The position numbers were made by a program, and so were the translations under genes. This document shows positions 35,048 to 45,746 of a stretch of DNA of 64,000 nucleotides, in pieces (position 1 is the first letter of the stretch; each line of letters opens with the position of its first letter). This DNA comes from Deinococcus sp. KNUC1210 (lineage in GTDB: Bacteria; Deinococcota; Deinococci; Deinococcales; Deinococcaceae): the NCBI RefSeq assembly GCF_022344005.1, contig NZ_CP092190.1:1054001-1118000 (forward strand). Reading direction: 5' to 3'. The notes beneath the pieces were generated by a model, which had not been told where the DNA came from, searched no databases, and saw only the letters and a program-made list of their open reading frames with translations.

Positions 35048-36766
35048 TCAGCCCGGACGAACCCCGATACGTGTGGCGATGGCGTACACGGCCACGATGA
35101 TGATGATCTGAAGGCTCGACAGCGCCGCGATCGCATCGACGGCTCCGGTACTCCAGAGCTGCACGATCTGAGCGCCCAGCACCTCGGTACCGGGACTCAG
35201 CAGGTACACGCCGCTGGAATACTCGCGCACGAACTGCATGAAGATCAGCAGCCACGCGGCGATCAGGCCGGGGCGCAGCACGGGCAGCGTGGCCCGCACA
35301 AACGCGCCGGTGGCTGTGGCTCCGCTGATACGGGCGGCCTCTTCCAGATCGCGGCTGACCTGCCCCAGCGCCGCCGTGATCAGACGCACGCCGTAGGGCA
35401 TCCAGACAATCGTGTACGCGATGGCGATGCTGAGCAGCGTGGGGCGAATCGGCTTGAGTACCGGTACGAAGATGAACAGCCAGAATAGCGCCAGACCCAT
35501 GATCAGGCCGGGCACCGCTCTGGGCAGACCCGCCAGATAATCGAGCGTGCGGCTGACTCCCTTGGGCGCACGCTGAATGCCCAGCGCCACGAACAGGTAC
35601 ACCGCCACTGCTGCCGCGCCGCCTACCAGCGCCACCATCAGCGTATTCAGGACGCTGCGGGCCAGATCGGGCGTGCTGAAGATCGACTGATAGTTGGCGA
35701 GGGTCAGGGCGCTGAACAGGTTCACACCCGGCCCCCACGAGCGCACCAGACTTCTGAGCAGCACACCTGCCATCGGCGTGACCACCGCGTACAGCAGATA
35801 CGCCGAAATGATCAGCGCCAGCGGCCAGCGCAGACCGCCCAGCTTCAGGCGCTCGGCGCGGTAGCCCTTCGACCCCAGTGAAACGTAGCTGCCACTGGTG
35901 CGCGTCAGAAACCGCTGCATGAACACGATCACCAGCGCCATACAGATCAGGATCATGGCGACCACGGCCATCGGACCATATGCGGGCACACCCGTGATGG
36001 CGGTCAGGCGATACAGATACGTCGTGATGACGTCGACGCCGCGTGCATCGCCCAGCACCAGCGGCAGGCCGAAGATCTCGAAGCCCAGCAGCAGCATCAG
36101 CATGGCGCTGTACACCAGGGCCGGGCGCACCAGCGGCAGCGTCACCGCCGTCATCACCTTCCATACGCCTGCCCCGCTCAGCCGCGCCGCTTCTTCCAGG
36201 CTGGCATCGAGATTTTTCATGGTCGTGGACACGTACAGGTACACGTAGGGCACGTGCGTCAGACCGGCGATCAGCGCGATGGCGGGCAGGGTATACACCG
36301 ACCAGGGCGCAGCATCGAGATGAAACAGCGCTTTAAACCACGCACTGACGAAGCCGCTCGGCCCCAGCGACACGATGAAGCCCACGCCCAGCACGATGGG
36401 CGACACGAAGATCGGCGTGAGCAGCAGCACCTCGAAGACCTTGGCAAACGGCAGATCGGTCTTGGTGACCAGGAAGGCCAGCAGCGCACCCAGCGGCACC
36501 GCGATGAAGATCATGGCGAGGGCCAGCACGCCGCTGTTGCCGAAGGCCCGCCAGAAGGCCGGGTCGCTGAGTACCTGGGTGTACGCCGAGACGCCCACCG
36601 TCTTGACCGGCGCAAAGAACGGATTGTTCAGCAGGCTCTGCCACAGCAGCAGCAGCAGCGGCGACAGCACCGCGAGGCCCACCGCTGCCATCAGCAGCCA
36701 CCAGCCCAGCGGCAGAGGTGGGCGAACCACCCCTGGCGTGGACGCTTTGGAAGGCTGCGCTGTCAT
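35048..36766 (-). CDS. ABC importer permease, fused two-domain FbpB/ThiP type
   Basis: The 572-aa protein contains two copies of the six-helix permease domain, each with an EAA loop ([20 protein letters not shown] and [20 protein letters not shown]). Such fused permeases serve ferric iron, thiamine and aminoethylphosphonate transporters. It starts 20 nt after the binding-protein gene ends, in the order binding protein, permease, ATPase. Confidence 0.92.
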   Translation of the reverse strand: MTAQPSKASTPGVVRPPLPLGWWLLMAAVGLAVLSPLLLLLWQSLLNNPFFAPVKTVGVSAYTQVLSDPAFWRAFGNSGVLALAMIFIAVPLGALLAFLVTKTDLPFAKVFEVLLLTPIFVSPIVLGVGFIVSLGPSGFVSAWFKALFHLDAAPWSVYTLPAIALIAGLTHVPYVYLYVSTTMKNLDASLEEAARLSGAGVWKVMTAVTLPLVRPALVYSAMLMLLLGFEIFGLPLVLGDARGVDVITTYLYRLTAITGVPAYGPMAVVAMILICMALVIVFMQRFLTRTSGSYVSLGSKGYRAERLKLGGLRWPLALIISAYLLYAVVTPMAGVLLRSLVRSWGPGVNLFSALTLANYQSIFSTPDLARSVLNTLMVALVGGAAAVAVYLFVALGIQRAPKGVSRTLDYLAGLPRAVPGLIMGLALFWLFIFVPVLKPIRPTLLSIAIAYTIVWMPYGVRLITAALGQVSRDLEEAARISGATATGAFVRATLPVLRPGLIAAWLLIFMQFVREYSSGVYLLSPGTEVLGAQIVQLWSTGAVDAIAALSSLQIIIIVAVYAIATRIGVRPG

Positions 36767-36786
36767 GCCCCCTCCCCTGCCCGCAC

Positions 36787-37911
36787 TTACTGCCCCTTGA
36801 CGTTCTTGCGCCAGATGTCCAGGAAGGCGTTTCGGGTGGCCGGAACCAGATTGTCGAGCAGGCGCTTATCGACCGCGATGATCTTGAGATTGGCCGCTCC
36901 GCCCACCTGCTGCGTCAGGGTGGTGCGGGTCGCCTTGCCCGCCACGTCGCTGCGGAGCGAGTAGATCAGCGCCTTGTTCGCCATCACGAGCTGACCACGG
37001 CGCGACAGCAGGTAGTCGAGGAACAGCTTGGCGGTGTTGGGGGCCTTGGCGTTCTTGTTGATGAAGGCGACCCGCTGGAAAGCGATGGTGCCGTCTTTCC
37101 AGAACTTCATGCCCAGATCGGGCACCGTCTGCTGACGCAGCAGCGCGTAGCTGCCGATGATGTTGTATCCGTACAGCGCCTCACCGCTGACCACCTTTTC
37201 CAGCATGGCCCCGGTGCTGCTGTAGAGACCCGCCTGCGCCTTGCCCAATCCCTGCGACACCGCTCCGAAATCCTTGTTGCTCTGGTTGTCGTATTCCATC
37301 AGCGTAAAGCCCACGCCCGACTTCTCGGGGTCCCAGGTCGCCAGCTTGCCGCTCAGTTTGCCGCCGCTGAGCAGTTTGGCAAAGGCCGCGTGGGTCGCGG
37401 GCAGGTCGCCTGCCTTCACCAGCCGCTTGTTGTAGATCAGGGCGGCGGGTTCGAGCGTGGTGCCGAACGCCATGTTCTGATAGCTGTTCTCGGGAGCGAA
37501 GTTCTTGCTCTCGGGCGAGGCATAGGTCAGGGCGTAGCCGTCGGCGGCAAGTTTCACCTGCAGATCCATCGCGCTGCTCCAGAGCAGATCGGCACTAGGG
37601 CTGCCGGCTGCGGCCTCGGCCAGAAAACGGCTGTAGAGCTGCGAGGTGCCGATGTCCTGGTATTCGACATTCGCGAAGGGATATTCCTTCTTGAAATCGT
37701 CGAGCAGCGGCGTCGCGCTGGCCTGGTCGGTGCTGGAGTAGATGACCAGCTTGCCTTCCTTCTTGGCGGCGTCAATGGTCTTGGCGTAGTCGGCAGGATA
37801 GCCGTTGGGCACCGCCTGGGCGGCTGCATAAGGCGCAGCGATCAGCGGGAGGGCAAGCAGCGCGGCAGACAGAACGGACATGAAACGAACAGACGACACG
37901 GACTGCGACAT
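36787..37911 (-). CDS. ABC importer extracellular binding protein (Fe(III)-type family)
   Basis: The 374-aa protein has a signal peptide ([20 protein letters not shown], cut near AAAQA) and a two-lobed binding fold: [20 protein letters not shown] and [20 protein letters not shown] match the iron(III)-binding/AfuA family, and the end carries [14 protein letters not shown]. The ATG at 37911 has GGAGG 6 nt upstream; the frame stays open to 37962 without a good start. Whether the ligand is iron or an organic phosphate/carboxylate is open; the linked CitA-type sensor favours an organic ligand. Confidence 0.88.
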   Translation of the reverse strand: MSQSVSSVRFMSVLSAALLALPLIAAPYAAAQAVPNGYPADYAKTIDAAKKEGKLVIYSSTDQASATPLLDDFKKEYPFANVEYQDIGTSQLYSRFLAEAAAGSPSADLLWSSAMDLQVKLAADGYALTYASPESKNFAPENSYQNMAFGTTLEPAALIYNKRLVKAGDLPATHAAFAKLLSGGKLSGKLATWDPEKSGVGFTLMEYDNQSNKDFGAVSQGLGKAQAGLYSSTGAMLEKVVSGEALYGYNIIGSYALLRQQTVPDLGMKFWKDGTIAFQRVAFINKNAKAPNTAKLFLDYLLSRRGQLVMANKALIYSLRSDVAGKATRTTLTQQVGGAANLKIIAVDKRLLDNLVPATRNAFLDIWRKNVKGQ

Positions 37912-37943
37912 AGGATTCCTCCACAAGCCAAGATGAAACAGCC

Positions 37944-38064
37944 GCCGGGACTCTCCCGGCACTGCATTCTTTTGTGTTTGTGCAGCCAGCTTAAAAGATG
38001 TCGGCAGGCATTGGGGTCTTTCGTGCGTTCCTTAAGTAGTGTTCGCAGGCGTGAACGAAAGACC
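37944..38064 (-). promoter_or_regulatory. Regulatory region of the ABC importer/two-component operon
   Basis: Within the 264-bp gap (37912-38175), GCCGGGA/TCCCGGC (37944-37960) forms a 7-bp hairpin just upstream of the Shine-Dalgarno. A 10-bp perfect inverted repeat, GGTCTTTCGT (38015-38024) and ACGAAAGACC (38055-38064), lies about 110 bp before the binding-protein start, in the usual place for a response-regulator site. I see no convincing -35/-10 pair. Confidence 0.5.
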
Positions 38065-38175
38065 GGCACACCACGCCAACCCCTGACAGCACCGGAGAGT
38101 CCTGAAGAGTCGAGCGGAAGGAAGACAGGTACACCCTTACAACGCTCGACCGCCCGGCTGCGCTACCCTGGGAAC

Positions 38176-38754
38176 GTGCCCACCGCTGTAGACCCCACCG
38201 CCGAATATGTCGTGTTCGATCTGGAAACCACCGGCCTCAGCCATGAGCGCGACGCCATCGTGGAAATAGGAGCGATGCGGGTACGCGGCGGTCAGGTGGT
38301 TCACAGCGAGGTGTTTCAGACGCTGGTACATCCACAGGACGCCGCTGGGAACAGTGTTTCAATTCCCTGGTACACCCAGCGCGTCCACGGCATCAGCGAC
38401 AGCATGGTCCGCAGTGCGCCGCGCCTCGACACCGTATTGCCCGAGTTCCTGGAATTTGTCGGCGACGCGGCAGTGGTGGCGCACAATATCTCGTTCGACA
38501 GCGGATTCATGCGGGCGGCAGCCCGGCGGCACGGCCTGATCTGGCAGCCCGCCCTCGAACTGTGTACCGTTCAGCTGTCGCGCCGGGCCTTTCCGAACGA
38601 GCGCGGTCACAAGCTCGATGCCCTCGCCATGCGCCTGGGTCTGGAATTCGAGGCCGGGGGGCGTCACCGTAGCCTGGGAGACGTGCGCGTAACAGCCGAG
38701 GCGTTCGTGCAGCTCGTGCAGCGGCTGGAACTGGCGAGCAGCGCCGCGAGATAA
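38176..38754 (+). CDS. DnaQ-like 3'-5' exonuclease (DEDDh)
   Basis: The 192-aa protein is an isolated exonuclease domain with all catalytic residues: Asp and Glu in VFDLETTGL, Asp in [11 protein letters not shown], and His plus Asp in [14 protein letters not shown]. It may proofread or trim DNA or RNA. The GTG start is preceded by TACCCT (38164-38169) at 6 nt, so the transcript is leaderless; longer open frame upstream is not coding. It is divergent from the ABC importer. Confidence 0.9.
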   Translation: MPTAVDPTAEYVVFDLETTGLSHERDAIVEIGAMRVRGGQVVHSEVFQTLVHPQDAAGNSVSIPWYTQRVHGISDSMVRSAPRLDTVLPEFLEFVGDAAVVAHNISFDSGFMRAAARRHGLIWQPALELCTVQLSRRAFPNERGHKLDALAMRLGLEFEAGGRHRSLGDVRVTAEAFVQLVQRLELASSAAR

Positions 38755-38793
38755 CCCGGCGCTGCTGCAGCACAATCCCACACAACGACGAAA

Positions 38794-38819
38794 CCGGGTC
38801 TGGACTGTACCAGACCCGG
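38794..38819. terminator. Hairpin between exonuclease and orphan gene
   Basis: CCGGGTCTGG (38794-38803) pairs with CCAGACCCGG (38810-38819), 6-nt loop. No T-run, convergent position between two genes. Confidence 0.65.
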
Positions 38820-38857
38820 CTCCGAGGAATACTGAAAAATCGGTTCTTTCGACCAGC

Positions 38858-39277
38858 TCAGTTTTTGCGGCTGCCAGCACGCGACTTCCCGAGTCGCTGA
38901 CCTTTGGTATAGCTGGCCTGCATCTTCTGGCGCGTCGCCGCCGCCATCTGCTTGAAATCGACCAGCCCGGCCTCGACCGCCTCGACCGACGCCTTAACCT
39001 TTCCGCCCTTGCGGCTGGCTGCCAGATCGCGGTTGACGGTCTCGAACCACTGCTCGAACGCAGGGTTCACTTCGAACAGCATTTCTTTTGCCTGCCGCTG
39101 ATATGCAGCGCCGCCACCCCGCCTGCTGAAGGTCTTGGGTAACGTGAAGCGCTCGGGCATATATGCACCTTCGATCCTGCCATCACGGACAGCGCCGCGA
39201 AATATTTTGACGAAGGTATCACTGCGCTGCGGATTGCTTAACGACAGCACCTGCTCACTCAACTTTTTATAAGCCAT
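38858..39277 (-). CDS. Hypothetical basic protein
   Basis: The 139-aa product begins MAYKKLSEQVLSLSNPQRSD and has a strongly basic C-terminus (TRQKMQASYTKGQRLGKSRA), suggesting nucleic-acid contact. No domain is recognised. AGGAGG lies 5 nt before the ATG at 39277. Unlike most neighbours it has a classical ribosome-binding site and an AT-rich promoter region with two direct repeats (39305-39340), and it borders a gene-free AT-richer stretch, so it may be a recent acquisition. Confidence 0.65.
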   Translation of the reverse strand: MAYKKLSEQVLSLSNPQRSDTFVKIFRGAVRDGRIEGAYMPERFTLPKTFSRRGGGAAYQRQAKEMLFEVNPAFEQWFETVNRDLAASRKGGKVKASVEAVEAGLVDFKQMAAATRQKMQASYTKGQRLGKSRAGSRKN

Positions 39278-39292
39278 CTTAACCTCCTGCAC

Positions 39293-40021
39293 ATCTGCTG
39301 GCTATTGTCATATGTTCGTCTGAATTTGTCAATATTCGTCGTTCTTATTATTTGAGAGGGCCTGACTATAGCTGGAAGACCTTTCTCAATATTTTGGAAA
39401 GTAAAAAAAATGTCTAGATTCCTCCACTTTCAGAAAATCCATTCCTCTCGTTTCCTGTTTATGTTCTCGACACTCTCTTATGCAGCCGTAGCCATTACAG
39501 AATGCGTTTCTGAGCTGATCGGTAGACGGTATTCCAATTTTTCAGCACCTCCGAAATCCACATAATGAGATGCGAGATCAACCCTCGGAGACGGTGAATT
39601 GCCATGACCGAGCACCCATGTTGAAGTGGCGAGCGGGCATCTGTCGTCCAAAGTCGCCTACTATCAGCATGACATCTGCAACAGCACTATGAGGCTTCAA
39701 TTGTCGGGAGGCGCGAGAGAACACGTCCAGGTCGAAAGATCAGGGACTTGATCGAGAACAGATGACAGAACGACTCAAGAAGTTCAGTTGGTGGACATTC
39801 GAAAAGAGGCTGTCTAGTTCTGTATCGTTTCTGTCCTGCCCCTTCCTCTTTGATACCGACTGAGCGCACAGAACATCCAGAATGCCCCGCTGCACCTTCA
39901 CTTCCGGCGTTCGTCCTGCTGCGCTTCCGACTTGAATTGAACTCGACTTCCTTCCAGATGGAGGCCCAGCAGGCATGCATCAGCCGCCGCGTCTGCAACG
40001 CAGCCATGAGAGCAGATACAG
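39293..40021. other. Gene-free, AT-richer stretch
   Basis: About 0.73 kb without a believable gene. Short open frames on both strands lack start signals and family features. The upstream part (39293-39420) contains the promoter-side repeats of the hypothetical gene and an A-rich run. I see no transposase remnant, terminal repeats or tRNA. Its base composition differs from the surrounding genes. Confidence 0.55.
39305..39340 (-). promoter_or_regulatory. Direct repeats in the promoter of the orphan gene
   Basis: On the minus strand GACGAATATTGACAA (39326-39340) and GACGAACATATGACAA (39305-39320) repeat with a period of about 20 bp, roughly two helical turns. The first contains a TTGACA -35-like hexamer. 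The spacing suggests a cooperative regulator site. Confidence 0.45.
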
Positions 40022-40056
40022 AAGAGCGCCGAAGAATCAAGTTCTCCGGCGCTCTT
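40022..40056 (-). terminator. Intrinsic terminator for the secreted protein gene
   Basis: AAGAGCGCCG (40022-40031) pairs with CGGCGCTCTT (40047-40056); the loop has a further GAA/TTC pairing. It lies just beyond the stop of the leftward gene at 40070. Confidence 0.75.
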
Positions 40057-40069
40057 TGGTGTGGATGAT

Positions 40070-40840
40070 TTAAAAGATGATCGGGCGAATACTGGCGCTG
40101 GCGCTGCCACAGGCGACGGTGGCTCCGCTCTCGGCGGGCGTGACGGTGCAGGCCATCGAACGCAGACCTTCCAGCGGGAACAGCAGATTTTTGCCGTCAA
40201 AGACCGGGGCAGCAGGCAGTTCGACGCTGCCACTCTGCATCGAGGCGGCCTTCTTGCCGCTGGCGACCGTGATGGACTGGCCCCCCACCGACGACAGGCG
40301 GAATGTACCGCCGCCCAGCGCCACCACATTGACCAGACCCTTCAGGTCGCTGTCAAGCACATACGCCTGACCCTTGACCACACCCGCCGGAGCAGCCGTC
40401 CCCGCCGCTGGTTTGGCACTCACGGCGTCCAGCACCACCAGCGATTCGGTGGCGCTGAGCTGGGCCAGCAGCACGAAGGCGTTCTGATTGTTGACCTTCA
40501 GCAGCAGACTGGCCGACTTGTCTCCGGCAGTCGTCTTCCAGTCACCCACGGTGCGGCCCGCCAGCTTGCCGCGCAGCAGACTGCGGAGCGAGGGCAGGGT
40601 ATTGACGGTGTACAGGCACACGGCGCTGCTCGCCAGCTTCAGACCCTTGGGGCAGGGCACCAGGCGACCCTTGATGAAGCCGCTGACCTCGACGCCCAGC
40701 GCAGATGACAGGCTCGCTGCCGCAGAGGGCACCGAGGACGTGGCGGCGGGAGCAGGCGCGGCAGGGGCCGTCTGCGCCTGAGCGAGCGGAGTCAGCACGC
40801 CAAGACCGAGGGCGACCAGGAGACGACAGCGATTGAGCAT
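40070..40840 (-). CDS. Secreted protein of unknown function
   Basis: The 256-aa protein has a signal peptide (MLNRCRLLVALGLGVLTPLA, cut near AQAQ), an Ala/Pro linker, and a beta-rich body. The stretch APVFDGKNLLFPLEGLRSMA resembles the copper-amine-oxidase-like stalk domains found in surface proteins. Four Cys (for example PCPKG, VCLY, ACTV, ACGS) could form two disulfides. TAGCAT lies 6 nt before the ATG, so it is leaderless. No partner gene is evident. Confidence 0.7.
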   Translation of the reverse strand: MLNRCRLLVALGLGVLTPLAQAQTAPAAPAPAATSSVPSAAASLSSALGVEVSGFIKGRLVPCPKGLKLASSAVCLYTVNTLPSLRSLLRGKLAGRTVGDWKTTAGDKSASLLLKVNNQNAFVLLAQLSATESLVVLDAVSAKPAAGTAAPAGVVKGQAYVLDSDLKGLVNVVALGGGTFRLSSVGGQSITVASGKKAASMQSGSVELPAAPVFDGKNLLFPLEGLRSMACTVTPAESGATVACGSASASIRPIIF

Positions 40841-40928
40841 GAAGGCATGCTACGGGCGCTGTATGAGTGTCCACTGGGAAGAACCTACTGAACCAGCCCG
40901 GAAAGAGCAGGGAGATGCAGGGGTGCGC

Positions 40929-42071
40929 TCAGGGCTGCCAGTCGAGTGGGCGCTCGTTCAGGCCGAAATGCCAGCCGATCGCCTGCGCGATGCGCGTTCC
41001 GGCCAGACCGTCACCGTAGGGATTGCGGGCCTCTCTCATGGCCTTCAGACGCTGAGGGCTGGCGAGCAGGTCCAGCAGCACGCGGCGCAGCTGCCCCGCC
41101 TCGTTGCCCGCCAGCACCAGCACGCCCGCCTCCAGCCCTTCCGGGCGCTCGGTCACGTTTCTCAGCACCGCCACCGGCACGCCCAGCGCCGCGCCCTCTT
41201 CCTGAAGTCCGCCCGAATCGGTGGCGAGCAGCGTCGAGGCCGCCATCAGCGGGGCCATCGCCGCATAATCGAGCGGTTCGGTTAGTTCGAAGTTAGGGAG
41301 GCCGGACAGATGCGGGCGCACCGCCTCCTGCACCGCCGGGTTCAGATGCACCGGGTAGATGAAGTGCAGTTCCGGATGTGCCTGTGCCACGTCAGCCAGG
41401 GCACGCGCCATCTCGGACATCATCGGCAGATTCTCGCGGCGGTGCATCGTGACGGTCACCAGTCCCTGCCCAGCATCCAGCCGCGCCTGCCACGACGCAC
41501 GCAGCGGCACCTTTCCCGCCACCTCGCGCACCGCGTCCACAGCCGTCTGTCCGGTCACGATGACGCCCGCATCTGCCTTGCCCTCGCGCAGAATATTGGC
41601 CTTGCTCAGCGGGGTGGGCGCGAAATCGAGCGTGCTGAGAACGGCGGTCAGGCGGCGGTTGGCCTCCTCTGGAAAGGGTTCCGACAGCGACCCGCTCCGC
41701 AGCCCCGCTTCGACATGCCCCACCGGAATGCCCTCGTAAAAGGCCGAGAGCGCCACGCAGAAACTGGTGCTGGTATCGCCGTGAACCAGCACCATATCGG
41801 CTTCCATCTCGCGCAGTGTCTGCCCTGCCTGCGGCACGATCTTGGCCGTCAGGCCCGCCAGTGTCTGCCGCTCGGTCATCACGTTCATGTCACGGTCCGG
41901 GGTCAGACCGAACACCGCGAGCGCCGAATCGAGCTGTTCGCGCTGCTGCCCGGTCGAGAGGATCAGCGGCGTCAGGCCGCCGTGCGCCAGCAGCGCCGAG
42001 TACACCGGGGCCATCTTGGTGGCTTCCGGGCGAGTTCCGAAGGCGAGGACGATACGTTTCACGCGCTTCAT
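40929..42071 (-). CDS. wecB: UDP-N-acetylglucosamine 2-epimerase
   Basis: This enzyme converts UDP-GlcNAc to UDP-ManNAc for surface polysaccharide. The 380-aa protein has [14 protein letters not shown] at the N-terminus, [16 protein letters not shown] and [10 protein letters not shown] with the catalytic acidic and His residues, and [14 protein letters not shown] near the C-terminus. It lies 66 nt after a WecA/TagO-type transferase on the same strand, and both use UDP-GlcNAc-derived sugars. Confidence 0.94.
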   Translation of the reverse strand: MKRVKRIVLAFGTRPEATKMAPVYSALLAHGGLTPLILSTGQQREQLDSALAVFGLTPDRDMNVMTERQTLAGLTAKIVPQAGQTLREMEADMVLVHGDTSTSFCVALSAFYEGIPVGHVEAGLRSGSLSEPFPEEANRRLTAVLSTLDFAPTPLSKANILREGKADAGVIVTGQTAVDAVREVAGKVPLRASWQARLDAGQGLVTVTMHRRENLPMMSEMARALADVAQAHPELHFIYPVHLNPAVQEAVRPHLSGLPNFELTEPLDYAAMAPLMAASTLLATDSGGLQEEGAALGVPVAVLRNVTERPEGLEAGVLVLAGNEAGQLRRVLLDLLASPQRLKAMREARNPYGDGLAGTRIAQAIGWHFGLNERPLDWQP

Positions 42072-42137
42072 CTTCAGAGGGTCAGGAAGTCGGGCGGGCG
42101 CAGCAGGCTGAACGCTACCCCGCCAGCTGCGTGGTGC

Positions 42138-43298
<1,161 letters not shown>

Positions 43299-43425
43299 GC
43301 TGAAAAGCAGTGTACGCCCTGAAGACAGTCGGAATCTTCAGGAGGGCGGTGAGGCGTCGGCGGTCAGCCCGCCTCTGACGAAGAGCCGACCACAGCCCTT
43401 CCAGGAGGGCCTTCGCTCACCGCCG

Positions 43426-44493
43426 TCAAATCATCTTGTCAAAGCGGTCGCGGTAGACCACATACGCCAGTCCGAGCGTGGTCAGGGTCATCACGAGCGA
43501 ACTCAGGCCGTAGCTGATGAGCGGCAGCGTGATGCCGGTAAGCGGCAACATGCTCAGGGCCGCGCCGATATTCTCGATGGCCTGAAAGCCGATCTGGCCC
43601 AGCACACCCGCGAACAGCAGTTGGTCCTGGAGTCTGGGCGACCCCGACGCCATGCCCGCCAGCCCCCAGATCAGGCCCGCGTACAGCAGCAGCACCGCCA
43701 CGCCGCCCACCAGTCCCTGTTCCTCGGCCCAGGTGGCGAAGGCGAAATCGGTGTGCGCTTCCGGCACGAAGCCGTTGTGCGACTGCGTACCCTTCTTGTA
43801 GCCCTTGCCCATCATGCCGCCCGATCCGATGGCGATGGTGCTCTGAATGACCTGATAGCCCTGCCCCCGTGCATCTTTGTAGGGGTCGATAAAGATGGTC
43901 AGGCGGTCCTGCTGGTACGGTTTGAGATGTGGAAAGAGAACGGTCGGGTACGCCACGCCCACCACCACCAGCAGCGCCAGCACATGCAGCAGCGGCATGC
44001 GGAACACCAGCAGAATCGCCAGGAACATGACGCCCAGCACCATCGCCCCGCCGAAGTCCTGCACCACCACCAGCCCGAAGGCCGGCAGAAAGACCGCCAG
44101 CGGAGCCGCATACGAGCGCAGCCCCCGGTAGCCTTCCCTCATCACCAGCGGCAGCATCAGGATCAGCGCCAGTTTCAGGAGTTCGAGCGGCTGAAACTGC
44201 ACCGGCCCCAGCACCAGCCAGTTCTGCTGGCCGTTCACGTCCTTGCCGATGACAAAGGTGCTGGCCTGGAGCAGCAGCGCTAGACCGTACAGAATCGGGG
44301 CGGCGCGGTAGATCCGGTCGCGCCCGGCCCACCACAGAGCCGCGATGGGCAGCAGAGACAGCCCCAGCCCCAGCACCTGTTTCTGGAAGATGCCGGGGCT
44401 GACACGGGGAGCGAGCGCAGCGGTGGAAACGGTCATCAGACCGACCACCAGCAGCGCCGCCACGATCACGGGAAGACGAAGATCGAAACGCAC
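43426..44493 (-). CDS. rodA: RodA/FtsW-family peptidoglycan glycosyltransferase
   Basis: This membrane SEDS protein polymerises lipid II during elongation or division. The 355-aa protein has about ten helices and the SEDS signatures LLKLALILMLPLVM and DFAFATWAEEQGLVGG. A TTG at 44499 is the first possible start. GTG at 44493 is preferred because TAGCCT (44501-44506, minus strand) is 7 nt before it. It is followed by minE/minD on the same strand, and preceded by surface polysaccharide genes. Whether it is RodA or FtsW cannot be decided. Confidence 0.9.
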   Translation of the reverse strand: MRFDLRLPVIVAALLVVGLMTVSTAALAPRVSPGIFQKQVLGLGLSLLPIAALWWAGRDRIYRAAPILYGLALLLQASTFVIGKDVNGQQNWLVLGPVQFQPLELLKLALILMLPLVMREGYRGLRSYAAPLAVFLPAFGLVVVQDFGGAMVLGVMFLAILLVFRMPLLHVLALLVVVGVAYPTVLFPHLKPYQQDRLTIFIDPYKDARGQGYQVIQSTIAIGSGGMMGKGYKKGTQSHNGFVPEAHTDFAFATWAEEQGLVGGVAVLLLYAGLIWGLAGMASGSPRLQDQLLFAGVLGQIGFQAIENIGAALSMLPLTGITLPLISYGLSSLVMTLTTLGLAYVVYRDRFDKMI

Positions 44494-44537
44494 GCTCAAC
44501 AGGCTACCGCGCCCAGATGAACAGCGTCAGACGGATG

Positions 44538-44774
44538 TTATTTTTCGCGCCCGCCCAGCGGAATATTGGCGACCAGGACCACGGTGTCGCCGCGCTGCTC
44601 GATCTCGACGTTGCTGCCCTGGGTCGGGAAGTAGCGCTGCACCACTTCCAGCAGGTCTTTCCGCAGGGCGTCCACCTTGCCCGGCGGAATCTGGGCGCGG
44701 TCGTAGGCGATCACCATTTCCAGGCGATTCTTGAGTTCATCCTTGCTGCGCCGACCTCTCAGAAAACTGAACAT
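44538..44774 (-). CDS. minE: Cell-division topological factor MinE
   Basis: The 78-aa protein starts MFSFLRGRRSKDELKNRLEM, with the membrane-targeting N-terminus and the MinD-stimulating helix (RLEMVIAYDRAQI), and the C-terminal dimer domain. It triggers MinD ATP hydrolysis and its release from the membrane. Its start overlaps the minD stop (TGATG), so it is translationally coupled. Confidence 0.94.
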   Translation of the reverse strand: MFSFLRGRRSKDELKNRLEMVIAYDRAQIPPGKVDALRKDLLEVVQRYFPTQGSNVEIEQRGDTVVLVANIPLGGREK

Positions 44775-45574
44775 CAGCCCACCCCGAACAGCCGCCGCAG
44801 GGCCGCCAGAAATCCCGTGTCCTCGTCCAGCTTGGGAAAGGGAACGTCTTCGCCGCGCAGACGCCGGGCCGTATCCATAAAGGCCGCGCCCGCCTTGGTC
44901 TTGCCCAGCACCGCCGGTTCGCCCACGTTGGTGCTCACCAGAATGCCCTCGTCTTCCGGCACGATTCCGATGGGTTTGACGCCCAGAATCTCCAGAATGT
45001 CGCCTTCCGAGAGCATGTCGCCACGTGCCACCATCTTGGGGCGCAGCCGGTTGATGACCAGCCGGATCTCACGCACGCCCTGCGCTTCCAGCAGTCCGAT
45101 GATGCGGTCGGCGTCACGCACGCTCGACACCTCGGGATTGACGACCACCAGTGCACCGTCGGCGGGCGCGGCAGCGGTCTTGAAGCCGCTCTCGATACCC
45201 GCCGGGGAATCGATCAGCACGCGGTCGAAGCCCTCGTCCTCGACCAGCGTCCGCACCGACGCCTTGAACGCTTCCGGGCTGAGCGCGTCCTTGTCGCGGG
45301 TCTGCGAGGCAGGCAGCAGGTACAGGTTCTCGACACGCTTGTCACGGATCAGCGCCTGCGACAGACGGCACTTCCCTTCCAGCACGTCGATCAGGTCAAA
45401 GACCACGCGGCTTTCCAGCCCCATCACCACGTCGAGATTTCGTAGGCCCACGTCCACATCGATCACGACGACCTTTTCACCGAGCTTGGCGAGTGCCGCG
45501 CCCATATTGGCCGTCGTGGTGGTTTTCCCCACGCCACCTTTTCCGCTGGTGACGACAATAACCTTGGCATTCAT
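44774..45574 (-). CDS. minD: Septum-site-determining ATPase MinD
   Basis: This ParA/MinD-family ATPase positions the division site. The 266-aa protein has the deviant Walker A KGGVGKTTTTANMG, the switch RNLDVVMG, and a C-terminal amphipathic tail FLAALRRLFGVG for membrane binding. The ATG at 45574 begins MNAKVIVVTSGKG; the open frame upstream to 45676 does not fit. The promoter TTTACA/16 bp/TACACT lies directly upstream. No minC is adjacent. Confidence 0.95.
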   Translation of the reverse strand: MNAKVIVVTSGKGGVGKTTTTANMGAALAKLGEKVVVIDVDVGLRNLDVVMGLESRVVFDLIDVLEGKCRLSQALIRDKRVENLYLLPASQTRDKDALSPEAFKASVRTLVEDEGFDRVLIDSPAGIESGFKTAAAPADGALVVVNPEVSSVRDADRIIGLLEAQGVREIRLVINRLRPKMVARGDMLSEGDILEILGVKPIGIVPEDEGILVSTNVGEPAVLGKTKAGAAFMDTARRLRGEDVPFPKLDEDTGFLAALRRLFGVG

Positions 45575-45582
45575 TGGGAAGT

Positions 45583-45610
45583 AGTGTAATGCATCCTTCG
45601 TGAGTGTAAA
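45583..45610 (-). promoter_or_regulatory. minDE promoter
   Basis: On the minus strand TTTACA (45605-45610) and TACACT (45583-45588) are separated by 16 bp; the ATG lies 8 nt after the -10. This is one of the few genes in the window with both good hexamers and a near-leaderless start. Confidence 0.75.
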
Positions 45611-45746
45611 CAACACCTGAGAGGTTCTCATTGAAAACAGAAGTCGGCTCTTTGTGTGAAACCGCACACGATCCATTCCCCCTCAGGAGGCCGCCAGAGT
45701 CGTTTTCCCTGCCGTGACGCGCAGTGCAGCGGTACTTACTGGCCGA

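Noticed and set aside
36718..38175. Long N-terminal extension of the exonuclease frame
   Set aside because: Antisense to the binding-protein gene; the GTG at 38176 with TACCCT 6 nt upstream gives a complete exonuclease domain.
39293..40021. Possible degraded insertion sequence
   Set aside because: No terminal inverted repeats, target duplication or transposase motif could be seen in any frame.
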